DNA of 64,000 bases, from positions 78,182-142,181 of the forward strand of contig MU619304.1 of the NCBI GenBank assembly GCA_025201805.1, written 5' to 3'. Below the pieces are notes generated by a model. The model made no database searches. It had not been told where the DNA came from and saw only the letters and a program-made list of their open reading frames with translations. The stretch is from Parasitella parasitica. Lineage: Eukaryota; Mucoromycota; Mucoromycetes; Mucorales; Mucoraceae. Made by a program: the position numbers and the translations under genes. Shown in pieces: positions 10,578-23,277 of this stretch (positions are counted from its first letter, which is position 1; every line of letters begins with the position of its first letter).

Positions 10578-13500
10578 TTAAGCTTTACCTATTTGAGAAT
10601 TCATATTGTTGCCAGCAAATGGTTGTGGCACAAAACCTACTGAATTTTGCTGAGGTAAACCATAGTTTGGTTGCATCACGACAGGGTTACCGGGAGCACC
10701 ACTTCCAAATGGATTATCAGGCGTTGCATTGGCCCAGTTTCTTCCTCCTGCTGTTGCGCCAGTTGTCTGATGTTGTAATTGAGGTGAGCCGAAGCTGCTG
10801 ACAGTGGATTGGAAACTGCTCGCCGTTAATTGCGGAGCAAGAGCAGGTGGTAAGACAGATTGCAATGGAACGACGCTGGGAGTAGGGTGATTATACATGT
10901 ATTGATTTAATGAAGATGAGCTGTTGTTATTGGTGAATAGAGGTTGTTGCTGTACAGATGATTGTAGTGGTGCAAAACTGCTTCCTGTAGGCTGCTGCTG
11001 CTGGAATCCATTGCTTGTTGGTTTTTGAGTTGTAGGTTGATAGGATGATAGCAAAGAAGTGCCGTCTTGCATTACGAATGGTGAAGAAGTGACGTTACCC
11101 TGATGATGCATCGAAGGCATCAAGTCCATTCTGCTGTTTTGAGATTGGAAGCTTGATTGTGCTTGTAATGGGGTAGAGGCACTGTTAGCAGTTGTAGGTG
11201 GCGGCGGCACAGGTCGTCTATTAGCAGCAGCAAGTGCAGGACTTCCTCCCCATTTAGCAAGCAGTTCAGGATCGACCATGTTTTGCTGAGATAACGGAGG
11301 CGTGGGTCTTTGCCGAGGTGGTAATGAGACATTTGCTGGCGGTGTATTACTTTTCTCCGCAGTAGCATTCCACGCTGGATTTGCTGCTGCTGCTACTGCT
11401 ACTGACTGTACAGAAGGAGAAGAAGAGGCACGGGGGGCCCAAGCGTCATCTTCAAATGCAGGCTTCATTAGTGTATTGTTGACAGGTGGCGGAGGTGCAG
11501 AAGGTGATTGAATTAGCGTTGCAGGCACAGGCTTCAATGGCTCAAATTGCTGTGGTGTCAATACAGAGGAGTTTACATCGCGAGGAGCAGAATGCGAGGG
11601 GGTAGGTCTTCCTGTGCCACGGCGATGCAAGCCCGTATTAATATTGCCTTCTCCTTGTTCCTGTAATTGCCTAGCAAAAATTTCGTCTTGTTGGATTTGC
11701 CATTCCACATCATTCTCGTTATGGTCATTATCATCGTCTTCAGGAATATAGCTAACAGCACCAAAGGTAACTGATTTCTTGACTCTAATTCTGGGCTTGG
11801 CTAGCCCTCCTGCTCTGGTTCTTCCTGCATCTTCATTATCGGAAGGCGGTTCGGCTTTATTTGTTTCTATGAACCTTTGTATGCGTTGTACATGCCTTTC
11901 GGACATACCCAAAAGCTTCATCTTTCCATGTGTAAGACGCTCTATATCCTGCTCAGTCAGTCGGTTGGCATCAAAGTTCCCAGCGTACTCGACACATGCA
12001 CTGTGAGGAAGATTTGCCTTTTTGAAATAGTCAAACCAAGTAAATTGACTATTCAATTGTGCAAGTGGTATATTGTCGTTTTTGTCCTCGTGCTGCTTAA
12101 TGCCGGTTTCTTGTTCAATGTATTTCAAATCCTCAACACACATCTTTTGTGAGGGAACGTCAATTTTGACACCGTTTGTCTTGAAGAGTCTAATTTTGCC
12201 GTTGGCACAAGAAAGAAATTGAGCTTCTACTTTGAATGCTCCTGTACGATCAGTCCACATTCTGACTTTTGCTGGGTCAGGCTCTATTTTGAACGTTAGC
12301 TTTCCGCGTACTTTCTACACTGGATATTATCAAGACATACTATTGGGATATACATGCTTCGGTGTTTGAGGCTGCTGATTATCTAAACAATGGGATATTA
12401 AAATGAATGAAGCTGTATAGATAATTGTGATTTATACATGTAGGTAAGCTAGAATGTAGCGTAGTGTGATTTAATGGTTGTGGCTGTGGCTGTGTTTGTG
12501 CTTGTGCTTGAGCTTGAGCTTGCGGAGGAGGAGGTGGTGGTGCAGGAATTTGGCTTCGTCCTATCCAACTTGCATAAGAATGACATGTCAGCTGTGAAAA
12601 CTCAAAAACTTACTAGGAGAGCCACCTCCCATTTGAGGTGAGGCCATAGCATTTGCTGCAAACTATCACATCGCTTTAGTGAAAGCCTACGAAAATATTC
12701 AAATACACTTACAGCAGCTTGTCTCTTGGCATCAATTTCTTTCTGTTTGGCCTCCTCTTGCATTTTTCTTCTTCTATCAACTTCTGCTTGTCGAGCCCTT
12801 TCTTTTTCTTCCAAATCTATTTGGCGATTGAGCTCTGTCATCTCTTTTTGTCTCTGCTTTTCACGCAAATCCTCCTCTTCCTTTTGTTGCTTCTCTTTAG
12901 CAGCAGCAGCAGCTTCTAATCGCCTTTTTTCTTCCTCTGCATCCTCTGCTTGCAAATCTGCTTCATACTCGTCCTGAAATTTAACGTAGTTTGCAGGGAT
13001 AATGCCGGCAGTGCCATCTTTATGTTCAATACTCCACCAATCTGAACTCGTAACATAATCGGTGATCAGTACTTGCTCGTACTCTTGCAAATAGGTCTCT
13101 TCGTCGGTTTCGGGTTTAAAAGCAAAAAGGGCAACGGCCCAACGAGGCTCACAAGTTGGAGTAGGTGATGTGGCAACGACTTCAGGTACAGGGTTTGATG
13201 CTGATGATACTGCATTTGTTGTCAACGGCAAATTTAACCCAATGGCGGCATTGGAAGCTGTTTTTGACGACTCGATCTTTGCCAAGATGCTTTTTGCTTC
13301 TGATTGTAAGGCTGTTTGAAAGTCAAACACAGTATGTTCCGCATTATTTATCTCAATGTGAACATTTTTACCGTCAATTGATGCAGTTAAGACTTGGTTT
13401 ACTTGGAATTGACGCACAGGTAACGATTTATCCGTTTCACTTCCATAGCAAAACATGCCATTGCCAACCAACAAGTTACCTTTGGCTTTAGTCTTCTTTT

Positions 13501-14078
13501 TCTTGAGTACATCATATTCATAGACAGACCACGATAGTGCTGAATCACTGTGATTTAAAATAGGCGATGGTGCTGCTTGTTGTGCAGTAGGAGGCGAAGG
13601 AGCAAAAAGTGAAGCTGTAGTAGCTCCTGTTTCTTGCTGTTCTACATAATTGCTCGGTGCCAACCCAATCTCACCATTCGATTTTTCCACTAAAAACCAA
13701 TCAGGGTCGTCATTTTCGTATAGAGCCATCACTTCATCTTCTTCAAAAGCAACTTCTTCGATAGATTGGGGCTGATAGCCATACATTGCTTTCACAGAGC
13801 TAATCGGCTTTGCCTAATAAACAAAGTAAAGCTTTATTTTTAGATATATTGTACCATTCACGATGACGGTTATCCCATACCTTTTCAACGTAGTTGGAAG
13901 GAATGATACCTACAGGACCTCCATCTTGCGCCGATGGTACTTTTAATTGAGCTTTGTACCAATTTGGATCACTGTTCTCGAGAATATACAAGATATCATC
14001 GGCATTAAACGATAGTTCTTCATCATCTGTTTGTACTTGATAGTCATAAAGTGCGACACAGATAGCAACGTACTTCAT
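10578..14078 (-). CDS. SLA1: Sla1-type endocytic adaptor (3 SH3, SHD1, SHD2)
   Basis: Six exons on the minus strand: 14078-13881, 13807-12713, 12662-12614, 12560-12438, 12382-12354 and 12281-10578, giving 1065 aa (yeast Sla1 is 1244 aa). SH3-1 is residues about 4-66 (ALYDY...WYKAQ...PSNYVEK) and SH3-2 about 72-127. SH3-3, about 288-345, is preceded by a Ser/Pro linker. A Lys/Glu/Gln-rich coiled coil spans about 350-430. SHD1 begins near 500 (VRMWTDRTGAFKVEAQFL), and the SAM-like SHD2 lies near 578-642 (FTWFDYFKKANL). The C-terminal third is Gln/Pro-rich with LQHQTTG, matching the Lxx-QxTG repeat type, and a DNPF motif. In yeast Sla1 links cargo NPFxD signals, clathrin and Las17/Arp2/3 actin assembly at endocytic patches. 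The 29-nt exon 5 and the exon 3-5 junctions are the least certain parts. Confidence 0.93.
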
Positions 14079-15178
14079 GATACAGGTATAGTACTATGAA
14101 AAAAAAAAGAAGAGAGAAAGAGAGATGATGGTAGCGAGGAAGAATGGTTGCTTAAATTGGTACACCTTTGCGTGTGACTATTGGAGTCCCGAAACCTTGT
14201 CTTCTATTTTGCCTGCTGTTGTTGCTGTACAGCACGAGCGTTAAGAAAGCTGTGGACTACTGAATTAGGAGGGCGGTTCCATTGGCTTTCGAGGAATCAT
14301 TTGCTAACTTGTGTATTACCCCTCTCAAATTTTCAACTCCCCAATTCACAAATGCAATTGTTGATACTCGGGTGATCAAGTTATGGGTATTTTGACCTTC
14401 TCTTATTTTCCATTGATTAATGAGGAAAGCATATGGCTCTTGGGGGGGGGGATGAAAGAGCACAAACAGTTTCACAATGCTAACAGTTGATTTTAAATAA
14501 AGGTATTCCACGTGTGCTTTCAAAGAATTTTTAACTCTACTTTTGATAACCATCTTTATAATGCTTTAGGTGATGAAAATGTAAGTACGTATCTAGATTT
14601 GAGGTAATCATTTTTCCATTTGAAGAAAATGTCCATTATGTTGTGGTTTTGATCATCCTTTGAAGGGTATCCGATTGCGGCAGACGAAATAACAAGATTT
14701 ATCGTAAATTCTGCACTACTAATACTACTACTAGATGATTGTTGGGGGACACCAAAACTCGTAAATGGAATTCGATCTTTCCATTGCAGTTTTTACAGTG
14801 TTAGATTTTCCATTTATTTTGCAAATCAAATCAAGACAACGAGACACAAAAAAGAAAATGAGCTCGTGTAAGAAAGAATACAAGTATTTTAAAGGGTATA
14901 TTTGGACTTATTCTATCTCACTATTGAAAAAAAAAAAAAAAAAAGAAAAGTCATTAACAATAAATAATAGGGAGGGGTAAATATTGAAACGAGAAGAAAT
15001 ATTCGGCAAAATCGTGTAAGCTGATCTGTACTACAAATCACTCATTTTCACTCCTTGAAGTGTTTTATACATTTCTTTCTCTTTTATCTTTATTCTCTTT
15101 TTGTTTTGTTTCTTCTTTTCTTTTCTGCAACCATATACTGCTGTTTCAAATTCTAAAACGCGAATCAAATAATAAACG
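14079..15178. other. Divergent promoter region (Sla1-type / Rap1-type)
   Basis: Holds the upstream regions of two divergent genes. Visible are a CACGTG box at 14509-14514, a G9 run near 14441-14449, A/T homopolymers, and a pyrimidine-rich leader of about 80 nt before the GTPase start. No gene is recognised. Confidence 0.5.
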
Positions 15179-15858
15179 ATGAGGGAATATAAGCTTGTAG
15201 TATTAGGGTCTGGCGGCGTAGGCAAGTCGGCATTGGTATGTATATATTTAACTATACTAAAGACAGTTTATTGATAAATGAATTTTGTTTGTAGACGGTT
15301 CAGTTTGTTCAATCCATTTTTGTCGAGAAATATGATCCAACTATTGAAGATTCATACCGTAAACAGGTTGAAGTAGACGGTCAGCAATGCATGCTTGAAA
15401 TTCTTGATACAGCGGGCACAGAACAATTTACAGCTATGAGAGATCTTTACATGAAAAACGGACAAGGCTTTCTTTTGGTATTTTCAATTACGAGTTCTGT
15501 TACTTTGACTGACCTTAATGAATTGAGAGACCAAATTTTACGAGTAAAAGATGGAGAAAATGTAAATGACAGATCAAAAAAAAAAAAAAAAAAGCGTTGC
15601 CATAGTGATTAACTAATTAAATTTCAGGTACCAATGGTCTTGGTCGGAAACAAGTGTGATTTGGAAAACGAAAGAATGGTTTCAAGAGAGCAAGGTATGG
15701 AATTATCTAAGCAATGGGGAGACAAACCGTTCTATGAAACATCTGCAAGATTCAAGATCAACGTAGATGAAGTGTTTTATGATTTAGTCAGACAAATCAA
15801 TAGACAAATGCCGTTTAAAGATAAACAAAAAAAGAGACTTAAATGCATTGTTTTATAA
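15179..15858 (+). CDS. Rap1/Rsr1 (Bud1)-type small GTPase
   Basis: Three exons, 15179-15235, 15295-15561 and 15628-15858, giving 184 aa, the same length as metazoan Rap1. The P-loop is GSGGVGKS (residues 10-17), the effector loop is YDPTIEDSY, and switch II is DTAGTEQF with Thr at position 61, the hallmark that separates Rap from Ras (Gln61). NKCD and ETSA supply the guanine-recognition motifs. The C-terminus is basic (KQKKRLK) and ends in the CAAX box CIVL, which predicts geranylgeranylation and plasma-membrane attachment. In budding yeast Rsr1 directs polarity-site selection. Intron 2 begins GTAAAT and contains an A17 run. Confidence 0.95.
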
Positions 15859-16338
15859 TTATCATTTTCTTTTTAACTGTACTAAACTACTATTTATTGT
15901 CTGCGACATATTCATTATTAATAAAGGTTCTGATACGATTTCAACAAGTATCAACCACGATTTTAATTATCATTTTGAAGGGAGGCCTAGTATGAAAAAG
16001 GAGAAAAGATTTCACATATCTGTTCCATGTTGTCAGACAATTAAAAAAGAAGCTACATACCGCGTTTGAGGGTAACATTACTTGCATGTGTATAGCCATG
16101 CTATCATTTCATAACCATGATATTTAGGCACTATACGCATTGTACTCACCCACGTTCATCATAGCATGTATATACGAACGAAAAAAAAAAAGAAAGAAAA
16201 AAAGGAGAGATTAATGCCATCATTTGAAAGAAGGGATGAGGAGGAAAAGCATGCAACATATTTGAAATATAGTCTTTGATGATGACTTTATAAATATATA
16301 CACATAAAGATCTAATAAATAGAAAATACAATTGATAT

Positions 16339-17790
16339 CTAATAGTCGTCATAAACTTTAAGGTTACCAGCAAGAGTTAATGCTAATCCTATAGTTAGGG
16401 CAATAGTTACACCTAGAGCGCTTGTCATAACAATCGGCCTCTTCAAACTGGGTAATCTTTGTACTGCATAATCTGTCAATTTGCCAACACCCAATGCAAA
16501 ATAAACACAGAGATACTCTGAAATGGGAATAAACGTTGCGCGGTAATATGCCTTATCTTCGCGGAAACCCCAATAAATCCAGGCAAAAAAGACCGCGTAA
16601 ATGACGCTCATTAGCAGTTTGCTTTGACTAGCTCTAGTTTGGAATATTTGATTCACTAAGAACATAATCATAAACCCATAAGAAAATATTTGCCATCCAA
16701 CTCCAGGTTGAATTAATGCAGTGAGCGTGCCATGGATAAACACCCACGTTTCCAGAAACAAAACCCATGACTTGTTACGATGACTCTGCATACATATACA
16801 TTGATTTTAGTGTGCAAGAACATGAGATTTTGATTGTAATCCCCTATGTTACCTTGTGCAAAAAATTGGTTGATTGCCAAATCAATAAACATTGATATAC
16901 GAATCCAAATAAATGTCCCATCGTACCTTCCTATTTTGATTTCGTCAGCCTGAATGTGTATCTCACTTTGGATACACATACCACTGGATGATAATGAAAA
17001 TTGAGAACAGTACCAAAGCTCATAGCATAACCATGATATTTTTGGGTAAAGTGAATGATCGAATTAGAAGCTGGTCGCTTGCCATACCCGAAAATAACAC
17101 CTCGACTGGTGATGCATAAAAATTAGCATCGTAAAAACATAGTCTTTCTCTGTCTCTCTCTCTCGTTACTTACTACGGAATTGCAATGATAATGGCAAAA
17201 ATAAGGATCAACACAACAGATCCTTGAGCAATACCTTCGGCTACATTAATAGCTAAGCCGTCATAAAATATATGACCATGTACCAACTTGTATAATGCCA
17301 TAAATCCATTTAAATACACCATTTGCCAATTCCACCATTGATAATCACTGCTCCATCTTGCCTGCCTCTTTTTAGACATTTGTAATTTAGCCAATATCAA
17401 CCACTGACCAAACTGATGTAGCAAATATGCGAACCAAGCTATTGTTATTCCAATTTGGCTTGGTTCAATACGTCTCCAGGGGTATGCAAAGGGTGTGTAT
17501 TTACCTATTTTGTTTTTGATTATATTATGAGTTTAACATGCTTAAATCCATGCATGATTTTAATTTTTGATTTTACCATTAACATATCGAGAGCCTCTTA
17601 TACTAAATCTTCCAAACCCCATATCACCTTTCAATGGCTTGGAATTGAAGAAATCAAACCATGAATTTTGCGAATTCCATAAAGCAAGTACTGTCACCAG
17701 TAACCCAAACCCAAAGGATGTAAGCAAGTAAATTGTATATGGGTATTTGTCAAATATATTCTTTTGCGCAGATTTTGTAGTCTGGCTCAT
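16339..17790 (-). CDS. Conserved-looking multi-pass membrane protein
   Basis: Five minus-strand exons, 17790-17577, 17504-17174, 17105-16982, 16930-16853 and 16785-16339, join in phase to 397 aa. About eight or nine hydrophobic segments are visible, for example IYLLTSFGFGLLVTVLALW, GSVVLILIFAIIIAIP and the C-terminal SALGVTIALTIGLALTLAG. Polar motifs lie between them: HFTQKYHGYAMSFGT, NFHYHPVEGTMGHLFGF and ETWVFIHGTL, with several His residues that could face one side of the membrane. I recall similar uncharacterised fungal membrane proteins but cannot name a family. There is no signal peptide beyond the first membrane segment. It converges with the Rap1-type gene. The exon 2/3 junction uses the strong GTAAGT donor at 17173. 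Confidence 0.75.
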
Positions 17791-17995
17791 ATTATTTTTC
17801 CACTAAAGAGAAGAAAAGAACTATAAAAAAAAAGAATTGCATCAGCTGTTATATTTGTTATCAGATCGTCAATTTCTAATGACAAAAAGATTTGCTGGGT
17901 TTCATAAACATTTGGGTCACATAACATACAAATGATGCCATCAATGCGAGATAATAAAAAAGGGTATGACCAGGTATGAGTTTTATTGAAAGATC

Positions 17996-19564
17996 CTAAT
18001 TTATCTCTAGCAAGACGTCTGATTCTAACGCTAAACATTCAAGCGCCAATGTGGTAACATCATCGATTTGGCAATCTGTGAGTGTCAGTTTTGATAAAGC
18101 GGTGCAATGCTTGAATAAGAACAGGAAGATGCGTTTATCAATAGAGATATTCTGAATAGCCAAGTATTTTAAAGAGTTGTTGTCGGCTTTTTTAGTGGTG
18201 GTTGATAAGATTAGGTTGCGTCCAGAGAATTCATATAAATGTGATGCTACAGTTAACGATTCCAAGTTTGAAAAGTAGTTTAGAATTTGGTCGAAATGTA
18301 CATGTCGTTTTTTTGTCATAATATTTGACCCTGAAAACTCGCATACAGCTCCTATCTCCATCGTGAGATGCAAAACAAGTTTATTGATGGGGCGAATAAT
18401 TGTATATTCCAACATATTCAACTCGCTGACACTATGATCGTAGTTTTCATTAAACTCTCGAATAAACCGATATTCTATTTCGTACTTTGTCTTTGCTTTT
18501 TCTGATGATTTGAATGTCTTCAGTTTGAATCCATGAAAGCGATCGAAATTTCCAGGAATGTTAAAAGATGCTCTCACCGAAACAGGTATGGATTTGTTCA
18601 GAATTTTGTCACAGTGATTATATAACAAAGTAGCAGTTGCAGCTTGCATAAACGATATATCGGCAATAAATTTGAAATCCATTTCCAACTCTCGAATGCC
18701 TGTGCTTTTTATCAAATCCATAATCGACCGCACAATTTCGAACTTGGTATAAGGTCTCGAGGTATATCCAGATTGTCGAGGAGGTGTATTACTTATAATC
18801 AGTGTGAGTGTATCTATGCTGTGATATGTGGATTTGATAATTGAAAACCATGCTGAATCTGGATGATGAATAAGACATTTCAAGTGCTGAACATGATTAT
18901 TACTGTTGTCAACAAGAGGGATACTAAAGCTGCTATCAGTGATGTTCTCCATGCATGCCATCAAACAAAAATCCTGGACAAGTGGGGCACAATTGTGTAA
19001 TGACCTTACTATGTCGATTGTCAAAAGCAAATGACGAGTAGCAATCTCCATTTTCAACAATTTCGGACAAGGCGTTGACATGAAGGTGAGAATGTATTCA
19101 TCTTGTGCAAAGAATGCCACTTCTTCCAACCTATCCTTGATTCTGTTGCACACGTCAAAGGATACCCTGTTTCTGGAAATGGGCACTATTCGTAAATGCG
19201 GCCAAATGTTGGTTAAATCGAGTTCGTTCATGCAGCGCCAATATTTCGTATGAAAAAACATTAAAATGTTCAAATTAACACAGTATCGAGATAGCAGCTC
19301 AAACTCTGTAGATGTCACTGGCCTCTCGTTGAAGTCTTCAATGTACAATTCCAATTTTTTGACAAATTTGCCGGGCGTTAGCTCGTGATGTGCGATAATG
19401 TATAAAAAAACTCGAAAAGAACGACATGTTCTTATAACTACTGAGTTGTAAAGGGACTCGAACATCGGTCTATACCAGCTTCTACAAACCAAAATGCATT
19501 GAAGTGCATCTTTTTGCGAAAGGTATCCAGATATATGCTGCACTACTTCGAAAGGTACAATCAT
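17996..19564 (-). CDS. F-box protein with leucine-rich C-terminal region
   Basis: Single exon, 522 aa. Residues 1-45 form an F-box (PFEVVQHISGYLSQKDALQC, then LVCRSWYRPMFESLY), the Skp1-binding module of SCF ubiquitin ligases. The rest has irregular LRR-like segments such as LNILMF, LKYLAIQNI and LSKLTLTDCQI. Substrates cannot be inferred. Organisation resembles the F-box protein at 60359-62143, but the two are strongly diverged. Single-exon structure contrasts with the intron-rich neighbours and is common in expanded F-box families. Confidence 0.8.
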   Translation of the reverse strand: MIVPFEVVQHISGYLSQKDALQCILVCRSWYRPMFESLYNSVVIRTCRSFRVFLYIIAHHELTPGKFVKKLELYIEDFNERPVTSTEFELLSRYCVNLNILMFFHTKYWRCMNELDLTNIWPHLRIVPISRNRVSFDVCNRIKDRLEEVAFFAQDEYILTFMSTPCPKLLKMEIATRHLLLTIDIVRSLHNCAPLVQDFCLMACMENITDSSFSIPLVDNSNNHVQHLKCLIHHPDSAWFSIIKSTYHSIDTLTLIISNTPPRQSGYTSRPYTKFEIVRSIMDLIKSTGIRELEMDFKFIADISFMQAATATLLYNHCDKILNKSIPVSVRASFNIPGNFDRFHGFKLKTFKSSEKAKTKYEIEYRFIREFNENYDHSVSELNMLEYTIIRPINKLVLHLTMEIGAVCEFSGSNIMTKKRHVHFDQILNYFSNLESLTVASHLYEFSGRNLILSTTTKKADNNSLKYLAIQNISIDKRIFLFLFKHCTALSKLTLTDCQIDDVTTLALECLALESDVLLEIN

Positions 19565-21008
19565 TATTTTGTCGTGTAGGAAAAAATAAGGAAAAGAAAA
19601 GAATTAGTGCCCATCACGTAAATTCTGAAAAAGAACTGTTACACTCAATTAGACTGCATATTGCCTTGTCAATATTGTTTATATTCTTAAAACACTTCGT
19701 AACTTCAATGATTATAATTACTGAATGGTTTAAAGAATCTTATAACATTCCTATATCCTTATATCCCAACATCGGTATTAATACATGATTTATCAGATTT
19801 TGTAAAATGCAATCAGAATAGTAAGTACCGTTTGAAGAACTTGGTAAGATTATTTTTGACCCTAAAATAAAGCTATAAGTTTGGTGATATGGTAATATTT
19901 CTGGGAAGATTGAACTGACGTTTTCATGTATTTTAATTTGAAATCCTTTAAAGTCGAAATTAACCATCTGTTACCAATATTTATACTTTCCGAAATGACT
20001 AGTCAGATTAGCCCATTTGCCTTAATTGACCACAAGTAATTATAAAATGCGTGATGGAGTGCAATTATCTGGTAAAAGCGGAATGTGTCGTAGGTCTTTG
20101 GTTAGGGACAAGAGAGTATCAATTTCGGGGTAGTGAAAAAAAAAAGTAGCGTATTGATTCGAGCACAGCAAGACAAATGAAATAACGGTGGTCGCTGAGA
20201 GCGTTATACTGAAAGGTAATTGTCCTTTGAAAGCAATTGAAGAATGCGTTTTAACAGCTGGGAGATGTCTTTGGTAGACATACCGTACTCATTATTTTTC
20301 ACTTGGGGCAAAAAATTTGTGGCTCCAAGGTGAAGGCATTAATTACCACAAATCAATTTTGTTAGCTTGGAAATAACCTTATTTTTAATAGTAACGCTAC
20401 TGTCTGCCATGCGCCTCTTTTTCACGAAGGTTAACGAAAGATTATTGAAATTTTTTAAAGTCAAAATGACTAATTTTATCTTGTGAGAAATGTGGCATTG
20501 TCACTCCCAATAAACTCGGGATTTGATTGCTCCTCCAGCTTTGACAGACACACAAGATATATTAACGCATTATAAAAGCCTGTTTTGTAATTTTTAGCTT
20601 AGAACGACTTGCATTGTTATGCTTAAAGGATATATGAATATAGTTGGCTCAAAAAAATGTATAACGTTATAAAACAAAATCAGGCAAAAACTTATGACTT
20701 CATTGATAAGAAACAATGTCATCTTTTTATACTAAATTATATTATTGTAACACTATTTGTAATTATTGGTTAAACATTGCACTTGGTATGTAATACCAAG
20801 TTATAATTACTTGTTATTGTATATCAATAGCTTATTCCTTGCCATTGTATACTAATAATTATCAATCTAATAATTGCTTGATCCCATGCCTTTCTGGCAC
20901 AACATGGGTGACACAACTTCTCAAAACAATAAATGCATAAATGAGATATATTGTGCTCGTCGGTAATAATCGACACTATGTTTTTTCAGGTATTATCGAA
21001 GTCATTCT
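19565..21008. other. AT-rich intergenic DNA with a nested palindrome
   Basis: No supported gene; a 75-codon minus-strand frame at 19740-19967 has no family motif. A nested palindrome lies at 20759-20810: outer GTAATTAT/ATAATTAC and inner CTTGGTAT-GTA-ATACCAAG (20782-20800). Confidence 0.5.
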
Positions 21009-21550
21009 TGATCTGCCTTAATCCACTATAGGAGATTGTCCAACGACGTATTGTTATACTTGTCGAAATAGGAGAATGAAGTCTCTGTTTCAAATCAAGA
21101 AGGTTGCTCCTGTATCGCACGACTTTGTTTTTGACAAACGTTAAGGCACTTTCAGTGATCAAGGATGAATAATGCAGTAGTATAATAATACATTGTATAA
21201 CATGACAACAGGGATAGTGTTACTTGAAAGTTAGCCTTGCCTATGAAATACATTCACTATGATGATCTGCATTCCACTTCTAGATTCATCCAGTTACCTT
21301 AAATTGATATAGACTACATATATTAACAGGGTACGATGTATTATTACACTACAAGGCCATTGATCTTTGATCTGACAGTACCTTATTGTTTGTCAATCAT
21401 ACAGATATGTGTTACAGATAACCTTCCTGATTTGAAGCAAAGACTTTATTCTCCTGTTTCGACAAGTATAACAACACATCATTGGACAATCTCCAATCTT
21501 TAATTGAAGTACACTATCATGATCTCCTATCCTACATTAGGGCAGATCAG
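21009..21550. mobile_element. Foldback/MITE-like inverted-repeat element
   Basis: The arms at 21031-21105 and 21420-21494 are 75-bp inverted repeats with 8 mismatches and no gaps. Similarity extends inward (TTGACAAAC...TAAGG...TCAG..GATCAA) and outward (TGATCTGCC[T/C]TAAT), with about 32 extra bp in the right arm, so each arm is roughly 130-160 bp. The spacer has no coding frame. It is therefore probably a non-autonomous foldback or MITE element. Exact ends and a target-site duplication could not be fixed. Confidence 0.65.
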
Positions 21551-22738
21551 TATGGCGGATAAGTAAAAGAGGAAGCAAATCTTATAAACCTGTTTGTCAC
21601 CTATCAGCTCTAGAGAATAACCTACATGCCTTTCATGATCTTTCGTTTTACATCAAGGAGTAGTGTTGTGCTCAGTCGATACGTCATGCCAGACACCGTG
21701 AATCTTACGAAGCTCGGTAACCGTCCTATATTACTCTGAGTCTGCTCAACTTAAATCACAAAGCTAAACTTATTGATAAATGATTTAAATTCATAAAGAT
21801 TAGTTGGTTAAATATGGATAGGTCTTGGCTCTGTCTACTGCCATGCTATGATCATGTTTGAAATTCAACTGTCAAACATAATCAGATTTTATTCTAAAAT
21901 TGATTCGTGTGGATTTATGCTAAATAAATAAATGACTTCTTATCAATCAATGAAATCATTAGTTTTGTAGCTGGTAGATTAAGTTTTTGTTACATTCTTA
22001 TTTCTATTAGCATATAAAACCGTCTACTGTGTTCATATCAAGATCTGGTGCAGCAACTTCATACATGATCAATAAATTTTGACCAAATTTCAAGTTTTTA
22101 AGTGTATGCTTAATTGCAGCCAAGGTATACTTTCTCCTCGCAATAGTCAGGAGCATCTTTGTCCATGTGCCCCAAGACTATTGAAAGGTAATGGGGCAGA
22201 GGATTCAGCATTTGATTTGGCGCTAGAACTGAAAGGAATGATAGAAACGCTGTAGAAGGCCCTGGCTTGATTTTGAAGTTTCTCTAACTTATGACTGATC
22301 TCTTTAACATCAAGTGTAGTCTCTTTGCCTTTGTTATGTTTGACCTCGAATGTGGTTTACTTAAGAACTAGTAGTAATAAAGGCAAAAGGAGAATTTGAC
22401 CCTAATGAACGTAACTAGGCCTATTTCATTGCAATAAGTAAAATGGTAGAAAAGGCAAAAATAAACGCTCAAGCAAGTTTGATGGCAAATCACCAAAGAG
22501 GATATTTAGTCTATTAGTTATTTTTTATGTTTATTTAGAGCTAGTTTTCAAATGAATTAACATTTGTGGCAATAGCTACATGAGTCTGGATAGAATTTGG
22601 CTGTTGTTCTTGTCAAAGTAGTTGCGAATAACAATCGTATTGAGTTTAGAAAACGAGGTGGGTCTGTATAGTTTTCTAGAACTCAAAATGTTTGTTTGCT
22701 TTCTATTCTTTTTGACCATTTTACACACCCAACAAATC
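21551..22738. other. Intergenic DNA
   Basis: No reading frame with family features is seen. The last 120 bp would contain the Dad2 promoter; frames crossing it upstream of the chosen ATG are AT-rich. Confidence 0.5.
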
Positions 22739-23116
22739 ATGAAACGAACCATATCGAAAAGAGATGCCGACCATAGACAATCTACGACTAAGGAAACTGA
22801 TAACACAACACTTGCTTCGTTAGCAAAAGAAAAGATTGTAAACAACCCTCCATCAGCACAAAAACTTGCACTTATCCAGGCCAAGCAACAAGAAGCTGAT
22901 GAACTAGTGAAAATCAATGAATTGGGTGCCGACATGGTAAAATATATTCAAAAATTAGCAAATGGAGTGGAAATAGCAACGCACAGTGCGCAAAAAACAG
23001 GCGATACTTTAGAAAATTGGGAAAGGGTGTTTACAACTATGGGAGAAATGAATAGAGGAGAAGAAAAGACAAACGAGACTTGGGTGAGATTCAAGACTTC
23101 GCCAAACTTAAACTGA
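22739..23116 (+). CDS. DAD2: DASH/Dam1 complex subunit Dad2
   Basis: Single exon, 125 aa. The central part (residues about 43-100) is helical and matches the Dad2 pattern: QAKQQEADELVKINELGADM, then LANGVEIATHSAQKTGDTLE, then the signature NWERVF followed by MGEMN. Dad2 is part of the fungal DASH/Dam1 ring that couples kinetochores to spindle microtubules. Start 22739 (MKRTISKRD) is chosen because the upstream in-frame extension is hydrophobic and AT-rich, unlike family members. A possible polyadenylation signal (AAATAAA) lies about 50 bp past the stop. Confidence 0.85.
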   Translation: MKRTISKRDADHRQSTTKETDNTTLASLAKEKIVNNPPSAQKLALIQAKQQEADELVKINELGADMVKYIQKLANGVEIATHSAQKTGDTLENWERVFTTMGEMNRGEEKTNETWVRFKTSPNLN

Positions 23117-23277
23117 ACAATGATACCACAATGTATTTTGCTACGCGACTTTCCTGTTTGACATGTAAATAAATCGAGGGTTTACACGATGATTGTTGTG
23201 TATGTATAAAGCAGGCTTTTGAAACTCAAATTTTTTTGTTTTACTTTTCTCTCTCGTTTCTTGTATATAACACTGTT

